64,000 nt of DNA, taken from positions 3,099,001 through 3,163,000 of the forward strand of contig CANJKZ010000922.1 in the NCBI GenBank assembly GCA_947471745.1, read 5' to 3'. A program made the position numbers and the translations under genes. A model generated the notes under the pieces. That model was not told where the DNA came from and did no database searches. It worked only from the letters and a program-made list of their open reading frames with translations. Source of the stretch: Closterium sp. Naga37s-1 (lineage: Eukaryota; Streptophyta; Zygnematophyceae; Desmidiales; Closteriaceae). Of the stretch, positions 56,306 to 64,000 are shown in pieces (positions within the stretch are counted from its first letter, which is position 1; every line of letters starts with the position of its first letter).

Positions 56306-59300
56306 CACGAAACGAGGTACAGCAGCCGCAAGACACTCAAATTCCTCCTGCCTGTCCTCAAGGACGTCCGTGCCAAAAGCACACTCACCCCCGACAGACG
56401 GAGGACTGGCAGACTCAAACTCAGCAACAAGAGCAGTGGCGTAGTCTAGACGACAGGCAGCAGCAAAGTCAACTAGCTCAGCAATGAGGGCAGACGCAGC
56501 AATGGACTCCAAAGAAGGGTCAGTGAAAACAGTGGCAAGGTGACGAGAGACAGTGGGACTGGCAGCACGAGCAAGGTCAGACTCAGGGTCAGGGACGGCA
56601 GGAAGAGAGGACTCATGAGGAGGCGGCAGAGGAACGCGCAGTGGAACAAAGGAAGGACGAAGTGCCATAGCGTGGGTGCCGGGGACAGGAGGAGGACGCG
56701 GACGAGGAACCCTACGACCAATGCGAACAGCGCGAACAAGCGAGGCAGGTCGAGACTCAGGCTCACGACGCTCTGCACGACCTCCAGTCAGCTCAGTGTA
56801 AGGAGAAAGAGCAGGAAGTGGGGAGGCTGGCTGTAACGGCGGCTGTGACTGGTCAGGCGGTGGACACAGCAAGGGAGGAGTAAGGCCAGCAGAAAACGGG
56901 AGACCAAGAACCTGCTGAAGTAGGGGAACAAAGTACGGTCGCGGCCGCTCAGTGCCTCCAGCACCAGTACCGCCAAACACAGCACCCCCAGCTCCAGCTC
57001 CTCCAGCGCCAGCGCCACCAGCGCCAGTGCCTCCAGCTCCAGCACCCCCAGCTTGACCTTCCTCCAGCTCCAGCGCCACCAGCGCCAGTGTGTCCAGCTC
57101 AAGCGCCTCCAGGCTCCGCAGGGTCTCCAGCTGCAGCTCCTCCAGCTCCAGCATCCCCAACACCACCAGTCCCGGCAGCTCCAGTACCCCTGGTACAAGC
57201 ACCTCCAGGACCAGCAGCTGCAGCACCTCCGGTACCACCAGCTCCAGCAGTAACTCTAGCACCTCCAGCTCCAGTTGCTCCAGCGGCAGGGTCTCCAGCT
57301 CCGGCAGCTCCACTCCAAAGGCGTGCGCGCCGAACAAGCCACTCACGCAGCTGCTGCGGGGAGAGAAGCTCCGGCCGGGGAGACAGTCGCGGCGAAGCAC
57401 CAGCAGGACTTCCAGACGAAGCAGCACCCCAAGGCTCAGCACCCCCAAACTCCGCACCCTCAGACTCAGCACCCCCAGGCTCAACACCCTAAGGCTCAGC
57501 ACCCCCAGGCTCCACACCCGCAGGCTCAGCACCCTCAGGCTCCGCACCCCCAAGCTCAGCACCCCCAGACCCGGCACCCTCAGACTCAGCGCCCCCAGGC
57601 TCCGCACCCCCAGGCCCCACACCCCCAGACGCAGCACCTCTAGTAGCACCTGAGTCGCCAGCTACCTCAACATGCACAGCACCAGGGAGAGGGTCTACCT
57701 GAGACACACCTGAGGGAGCAGGACCCTGGGGCGGGAGGGGGTCTACTGGAGGGGAACCGGGAGCAAGGAAGAGCGGCGGGGGCGGGGGAGGGGCAGAGCG
57801 GTAGGGGAAGAGACGGTATAAGGGAACCAACTCGTCAAACGTGACGTCCTAAGAGGGGAGGACACGGCGCAAGGTGGGGTGGTAAAACTGCCAGCCAGGC
57901 GCGTCAGGGGGAAAGCCAAGGAAGACGCAAGGAATAGCGCGGGCGGAGAGCTTGTCCGCGGACGTATCGCGAACAAAGGCACGAGAGCCCCAAACCCGGA
58001 ACACCGACACATCGCCAACCTTCCCCGTCCAACGCAGTGTAGGCGAGGTCTCTGGCAAGGAGACACGGGGCCAGAGGTTGAGCTGATGCGCAACGTACCG
58101 GACCGCAAACGGCCACAGAAAATGGGGGGCAGCCGCATGGATCATGGAGGTACGAGCGACCTCCATGACTAAGCCAATGCAAAGCTCAGCAATCCCATTC
58201 TGCTGCGGAGAGGCCGGAAGCGTGAACGACTGGAGGATGCCCTCCCCACGACAAAACTCCTGCAAGAGGTCGGAGGAGAACTCACCACCTCTGTCAGAGT
58301 GCAGACGCAGGACAGGAAGGTCCTAGCCGAACCGCTCGCCTAGCTAGAGACGGATCGAGCGGATCCAAGGGATCAAGACATCAGGAACCTCACCCTTGCT
58401 GCGCAAGGGGAAGACCGTCGTGTAACGCGTATAGTCGTCAACAACCAGCAGAAAGTAGCGCTCGCGGCCCTGTCCACTGACGCGAGCTGGGCCCCACATG
58501 TCCATGTGGAGAGTCTGCAGGGGAGTAGTCGCTGGGGGAAACAAGGAGGAGTGAGGAGCGGCACGCTGCCGCCCCTCGACGCAAGGAAGGCAGGGCGGGG
58601 CAGGCGAGGGCGGGAGGGGAGGCAGAGACCTGGGAAGACCAGAGACAAGGAGACGGGAGTGCATGCCACGAAGGCGTGGCAGGGAGGGGTGGCCCAGGCG
58701 GTGGTTCCAGAGGAGAGTCTGGTGCGAGAGGAGGCGACACGAGCAAGGGGGTGCTACCTGACCTGACGCTGACACCTGGGCAGACGCAGCTACCTGAGGA
58801 GGCTCGGTAGCCATTGTGTACAGACTTGACCCTGGCCGACGAGTGAACGTGGCCAGGTGACGACCCGTCCGTGTACACGTGCAGATCGATACACGCTGAC
58901 CCCCAGGAGTGGTGGTAGTGACCATCGAATCCGGGAGGGCGTCTGTACTCACCAAGTTTGTAGAGAACGAGGGGAGGTGAAGACCTGACAGTGAGCCGCA
59001 CAGAACCGCCGGACACGGGAGAACAGTGGAGGAACGGGCAACGACTGGGCCCCCGGAGGGGTCAGCCAGTCTAACTAGGACAGGTGCAGGGAGAGGAGTG
59101 AGGGTGGTGCTCTCACGAAAGAAACAGCGTGAGGAACCTGAGTCCAGCGTGAAGGTGTGCAAGGCCTCAGCAGGCGCAGTACCAGGGAGAGAAGACTCAA
59201 TAGCACCTAGAGCAGCAGCCTCTATACCTGGGTCAGGCGGCACACACAAGTAACAGTCACCCCCAGCAATAACAGACCAAGCATACATAGCAGAAAGGAT

Positions 59301-60547
59301 AGCATCATAGTCTAGGTCAAAGATAGCAACTCCAGACCTAAGCAGCTCTGCCCAGCGGGGGCGCTCGATCTCGTCACCAAACTCAGCGAGCCAAGCATCG
59401 TCGAGGTGGGAGAAGCAGCGGTGCTCAGTGTGAGACTTCCTGCATGTTTGACCAGCACGGTCACCCGTGCAAATGACATACGGGCAGCTACCACTACCAC
59501 CAGGCGCCCCACACTGAGACAACCACTCACGAAGCTGCTGGGGCGACGGAGTCTCACTTCGAAGCTGCTGCTACTGCTGCCTCTAGCCTCCTCTAGAACC
59601 TCCACGCTGAGCTCCAGTCCTACCCCACTCCCACCGCTGCCACTACGGCCGCTCCCACCGCTGCCTCCACCGCTGCCACCAAAGCCCCCACTCCCGCCAC
59701 CACTCCCACCGCTGCCACCACCTCCACTGCCTCCACCACCTCCACTGCTGCCCCCACCACCACCCCCGCTGCCACAGCCACCGCCCCTGCCACCCTTGCC
59801 CTTGCTGCTGCGGCGCTTCGCACTAGCAGAAGCAGCCCCGACGTCCTCAGCACCAGGGACATCGACAGCAGCAGCAGAGGCGTAGGAGGGGGCAAGGGGG
59901 GAGGGGGAGCACCCCTCAAAAAAGGGTGTGCGGGGAGTGCCACGAGCAGCACCTACAGCGACTACACTAGTCTCAGCTGCAAGGAGGTGCTGCTCGAGTA
60001 GGTCAATAGTGAGGACTGTGGGGTCGAGGGAGAGAAAGTGGTCCCTGAGAGAGCGAAGAGAGTCAGGGAGGCGGGTGACTATAAAGTAGTGAGTGATGAA
60101 CTCAGCTGGGGCGGTAGCGCGGTAGCGAGTGTCGCTAGTGCGAAGGTGGGAAACCAGGTCCTCTACTGTGGCAAAGGCGGACAGCTCGGGGAACAGGTAG
60201 GGCAGTAGAAGGCGGCCTAGAGAAGCAGTGGCAGGCGAGGAGTAGCGAGCGACGACGGCGTTGTACAGTGGGTGTGCTGTCCTGTGCTGTCCGAAGTGAG
60301 CGCATTTGGCTAACGGCAGGTGGTTGCGAATGGCTAAGCGGGCAGCAGCGTCGCGAGTAAGCCACTTTGAGCGAGTCGCACTGTCACCTATGGCGGGAGG
60401 GGCGGGAGCGGCGCCAGACGTGTGGTTAAACAACAAAACACTGTCCCTAGAGTCGCTCAGTAGGTACAGCTGCAGGTTGTCGAGCCACGTGTCAAACTGG
60501 ATAGGGCGGCCCTCATGATCGAAAGCGAGAACGCGAAGAGATGCCAT
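56306..60547 (-). pseudogene. R17 gag to linker coding remnant (copia)
   Basis: Gag start MASLRVLAFDHEG at 60547; glycine tract (about 59640-59800); Cys/His cluster CPYVICTGDRAGQTC and RKSHTEHRC (about 59415-59485); protease LDSGSSRCFFRES (about 59110-59150); GAG pre-integrase HQTLLWNHRLGHPSLPRLRG (about 58665-58725); integrase (about 57850-58520) with SPQQNGIAE; linker with GGAEPEGAEP and Gly/Ala repeats (about 56960-57700). RT and RNase H absent. Broken, several breaks. Confidence 0.9.
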
Positions 60548-61607
60548 AGCAGCAGAGGAGAGGGGAAGCTAGCGGGTTGCGAGAGAGCAGTGCGCAGGCT
60601 GCAAGGGGCGGCGAGCAGGTCGCAAGGGGCGGCTAGCAGGCTGCAAGAGGCGGCACGGGGGCTGCAAGGGGCAGCGCAAGGGCTGCAAGAGGCGGAGCGC
60701 GGGCTGCAAGAGGGGCAGCGCACGGGCTGCAAGAGTTGCTGGCGGGCAGCAAGCGGACGGCGCGCTGGCTGTAGGGGCGGTGGTCGGGCTGTGGCCTAGG
60801 GGCGACGGGCGGGCCGAGCCTAGGGGCGGCCTGCAGGCCTAGGGGCGGCAGGCATGCGTAGGGGCGACGGGCGGGCCGGGGCCTAGGGGTCGACGGGGTG
60901 CCGAGGCCTAGGGGTCGACGGGTTGCGTCGGGCGTAGGGGTCGACGGGGGGCAGGGGCCTAGGGGTCGACGGGGCGCACCGAGCGTAGGGGTCGACGGGG
61001 GGCCAGGGCCTAGGGTTGGACGGGCGGGTTGGGCGTAGGGGTCGACGTGGGGGCCGGGGCCTAGGGGTCGACGGGTCGCGCCGGGCGTAGGGGTCAACGG
61101 GGGGCCGGGGCCTAGGGGTCGACGGGGCGCGCCGGGCGTAGGGGTCGACGGGGGGCCGGGACCTAGGGGTCGACGGGCGGGCTGGGCGTAGGGGTCGACG
61201 TGGGGGCCGGGGCCTAGGTGTCGACGGTTCGCGCCAGGCGGAGGAGTCGACAGGGGGGCCGGGGCCTAGAGGTCGACGGGCGGGCCGGGCAGAGGGGTCG
61301 ACGGGCGGCCCGGGGGCCTAGGGTCGACGGGTCGCGACAGGGCCTAGGGGCAACGGGCGGGCTGGGGCCTAGGGGTCGACGGGCGGGCCTGGCCTAGGTG
61401 TCGACGGGGGGCCGGGGCCTAGGGGTCAACAGGTCGCACCGGGGCCTAGGGGTCGACGGGCGCGCAGGGCGTAGGAGCAACGGGCGAGCCTGGGCCTAGG
61501 GTCGACGGGGCGCGCAGGGCAGTAAGGGCAGCACGAGGGCTGCAGAGGGCGGCTAGCAGGGCAGCGCTGTGGTGGGCCCAAAAAAAAACGGTCCTAACGA
61601 AGGACCT
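60548..61607 (-). repeat. R17 leader minisatellite
   Basis: Two blocks. Near gag, units such as ggctgcaaggggcggc (about 60590-60790). Beyond, about 20-45 bp units built on ggggcctaggggtcgacggg and gggcgtaggggtcgacg (about 60830-61510), each carrying a GTCGAC palindrome. C-rich on the sense (reverse) strand, G-rich on the plus strand. Confidence 0.9.
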
Positions 61608-61751
61608 GCTCTGAAACCATGTCAAATTAACGAACAAGAATGAATGCATTGAACAAAAGTTGGGTACAAGTACTAACCCTAATTGGGTTGTACCCCTTAT
61701 GGGCTACCCCACAATAGCGTACACAAATGTAAGCACTATAACATTCTGACA
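61608..61751 (-). repeat. R17 5' LTR (61620-61751) and primer site
   Basis: LTR on the plus strand reads TGTCAAATTA to ATTCTGACA, 132 bp, with the hairpin gtaccccttatgggctac at 61690-61707. Just inside, gctctgaaacca (61608-61619) is the complement of a variant initiator-Met-type primer site. Confidence 0.88.
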
Positions 61752-61861
61752 TATGCATTGTAAGATTGCAGGTTCAATCAAATCCCGGCGGCAGTCGCAA
61801 TGTTTTGCGGCTTCGCAAGGAAAATCCTCGTTACCGAGGATTCGGTGTTAGTGTAATGTAC
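61752..61861. other. Short spacer between two head-to-head copia LTRs
   Basis: About 110 bp with no element similarity that I recognise; perhaps host DNA. It holds two small inverted repeats: ttgcg-gctt-cgcaa (about 61804-61817) and AATCCTCG-TTAC-CGAGGATT (61823-61842). The phrase ggttcaatcaaatccc only loosely resembles a pol III box B. Confidence 0.5.
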
Positions 61862-64000
61862 TGTCAGAATGTTATAGTGTTTGCATTTGTGTAGGCTATA
61901 GTGGGGTAGCCCATAAGGGGTACAATCCAATTAAGGTTAGTACTTGTTCCCAACTCTTTCATAGTCACCCGCCTCCCTGACTCTCTTTGCTCTGTCAGAG
62001 ACCACTTTATCGCACTTGACCCCACAGCCCTCACTGTTGACCTTCTCGAGCAGCACCTCCTTGCAGCTGAGACTAGTGTAGTCGCTGTAGGTGCTGCTCG
62101 TGGCACTCCGCGCACGCCCTTCTTTGAGGGGTGCTCCCCCTCCCCCCTTGCTCCCTCCTACGCCTCTGTTGCTGCTGCAAGCGTCCCTGGTGCTGAGGAC
62201 GTCGGGGCTGCTTCTGCTAGTGCGAAGCGCCGCAGCAGCAAAGGCAAGGGTGGCAGGGGTGGTGGCTGTGGCAGCGGGGGTGGTGGTGGGGGCAGCAGTG
62301 GAGGTGGTGGAGGCAGTGGAGGTGGTGGCAGCGGTGGGAGTGGTGGCGGGAGTGGGGGCTTTGGTGGCAGCGGTGGAGGCAGCGGTGGGAGTGGCAGTAG
62401 TGGCAGCGGTGGGAGTGGTGGCGATCGGACTCAAGCTCAGCGTGGAGGTTCTGGAGGAGGCCAAAGACAGCAGCAGCAGCGTCGGAGCGAGACCCCGTCG
62501 CCCCAGCAGCTTCGTGAGTGGTTTGCTCAGCGTGGGGCGTCTCGGGGTAGTGGTAGCTGCCCGTATGTGATTCGCACGGGCGACCGTGCTGGTCAGACAT
62601 GCGGGAAGTTTCACACTCAGCACCGCTGCTTCTCCCGCCTCGACGACGCTTGGCGCGCTGAGTTTGGTGACGAGGCCGAGCGCCCCCGCTGGGCAGAGCT
62701 GCTTGGGTCTGGTGTTGCTATCTTTGACCTAGACTATGATGCTATCCTTGCTGCTATGTATGCTTTGTCTGTTAGTGCTGAGGGTGACTATTACCTCTGT
62801 GTGCCGCCTGACCCACGTATAGAGGCTGCTGCTCTAGGTGCTAGTGAGTCTGTTCTCCCTGGTACTGCGTCTGCTAAGGCCTTGCACACCTTCACACTTG
62901 ACTCAGGTGCCTCACGCTGTTTCTTTCGCGACAGCACCACCCTCACTCCTCTCTCTGCACCTGTACCGGTCAGGCTGGTTGACCCCTCCGGGGGCCCAGT
63001 CCTCGCTCGTTCCTCCACTGTGCTCCCGTGTCCGGCGGTTCCGTCCGGCTCACTGTCAGGCCTTCACCTCCCCTCGTTCTCTACGAACTTGGTGAGTACC
63101 GCTGCCCTCCATGACGCGATGGTCACTACCACCACTCCTGGGGGTCAGCGTGTATCGATCTGCACGTGTACACGGACAGGACGTCCTCGCCACGTTCACT
63201 CGTCGGCAAGGGTCAAGTCTGTACACACTGGCTACCGAGCCTCCTCAGGTAGCTGTGTCTGCCCAGGTGTCAGCGTCAGGTCAGGTAGCACCCCCTTGCT
63301 TGTGTCGCCTCCTGTCGCACCAGACCCTTCTTTGGCACCACCGCCTGGGTCACCCCTCCCTGCCACGCCTTCTTGGCATGCACTCCCGTCTCCTTGTCTC
63401 TAGTCTTCCCATGTCTCTGCCTTCCCTCCCACCCTCCTGCCCTCGCCTGCCCCGCCCTGCCGTCCTTGCGTCGAGGGGCGGCAGTGCGCCGCTCCTCACT
63501 CCTCCTCGTTTCCCCCGACGACTGCTCCCCTGCAGACTCTCCACATGGACGTGTGGGGCCCAGCCCGCGTCAGTGGACAGTGCCGCGAACGCTACTTTCT
63601 GCTGGTTGTTGACGACTACACGCGGTACACCACGGTCTTCCCCTTGCGCAGCAAGGGTCAGGTCGTTGATGACTTGATCCCTTGGATCCGTGCAGTCCGT
63701 CTCCAGCTCCGTGAGTGGTTCCGTACGGACCTTCCTGTCCTGCGTCTGCACTCTGACAGAGGTGGTGAGTTCTCCTCTGACTTCTTGCGGGACTTTTGTC
63801 GTGGGGAGGGCATTCTCCAGTCGTTCATGCTTTCGAACTCCCCTCAGCAAAATGGGATTGGTGAGCGCCGCATTGGCCTCGTCATGGAGGTGGCTCTTAC
63901 CTCCATGATCCATGCGGCTGCTCCCCATTTTCTGTGGCCGTTTGCGGTCCGGTACGCTACGCATCAGCTCATCCTCTGGCCCCGTGTCTCCTTGCCGGAG
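61862..64000 (+). mobile_element. R18: copia element of the Gly-rich gag family, right end outside the window
   Basis: Starts with an LTR part (61862-about 61957; TGTCAGAATG, inverted match of the R17 LTR) that runs straight into the middle of gag. Then the glycine tract (about 62240-62420), Cys/His cluster (CPYVIRTGDRAGQTC, GKFHTQHRC; about 62560-62630), protease LDSGASRCFFRDS (about 62900-62940), GAG pre-integrase (about 63310-63375) and integrase (from about 63540) with SPQQNGIGERRIGL, continuing past the window edge. Broken, a few breaks. Confidence 0.92.

Larger units (their letters stand above)
56306..61751 (-). mobile_element. R17: copia element of the Gly-rich gag family with 5' LTR
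   Basis: Reverse strand: 5' LTR (61620-61751), primer site (61608-61619), long minisatellite leader, gag, protease, integrase and linker. It ends near 56306 before RT, against R15. Same subfamily as R14, R15 and R18. Broken, several breaks. Confidence 0.92.

Noticed and set aside
55260-56444. 394-codon forward frame of LGVLSLRVL-type repeats, and similar hydrophobic frames in other linkers
   Set aside because: Shifted reading of the GGAEPGGAE coding repeats; the true frame matches the family linker.
61752-61861. tRNA gene or tRNA-derived SINE
   Set aside because: ggttcaatcaaatccc resembles a box B only loosely, no box A at a proper distance and no cloverleaf can be drawn.

Overview
This window holds nothing I can defend as a host gene, rRNA or tRNA. 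It is almost wall-to-wall LTR retrotransposons nested in and fused to one another. I number them R1 to R18 from left to right. The lineage is most likely green: copia elements with initiator-Met-tRNA-type primer sites, a chromodomain gypsy element, and short non-autonomous LTR elements are all usual in plants and streptophyte algae. The very GC-rich, glycine-, alanine- and proline-rich element proteins fit a GC-rich alga better than a flowering plant. This placement is inference, and I cannot name a species.

Layout. R1 (1-5660, +) is a copia element cut by the left window edge. It sits in R2 (5661-6503, -), which is joined to R3 (6504-7545, -) and R4 (7546-8013 and 12266-15953, -). All are copia fragments of a related Gly-rich-gag family. 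R4 is interrupted by R5 (8014-12260, +), a Ty3/gypsy chromovirus with a clean 5 bp target duplication. R6 (15954-about 23866, +) is a nearly whole copy of the R1 family. R7 (23867-31584, -) is a different copia family; it carries a solo LTR (R8, 25659-25847) and a short non-autonomous element (R9, 29038-30591, -). R10 (31585-37677, +) and R11 (37678-39939, -) belong to one copia family with 1.09 kb LTRs and lie tail to tail. R12 (39940-40886 and 42678-43274, -) is a copia fragment split by R13 (40887-42672, +), a non-coding LTR element with identical LTRs. R14 (43690-48336, -), R15 (48337-48671 and 55126-56305, +), R17 (56306-61751, -) and R18 (61862-64000, +) are a sister subfamily of R1/R6. 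R15 is split by R16 (48672-55125, -), a very young copia element with 867 bp LTRs. The only possible non-element DNA is 43275-43689 and 61752-61861.

How the parts relate. R9 and R13 have no pol, but they share their 3' untranslated module and polypurine tract with R1/R6. That suggests they are parasites moved by the R1/R6 machinery. LTRs of several otherwise different families share a short G-rich core followed by a small hairpin. In the Gly-rich family and in R13 the leader between primer site and gag is a copy-specific minisatellite that is C-rich on the sense strand. The nesting gives a relative clock: R13, R9 and R16 are the youngest, R10 is intermediate, and R5 and the R4 it sits in are older.
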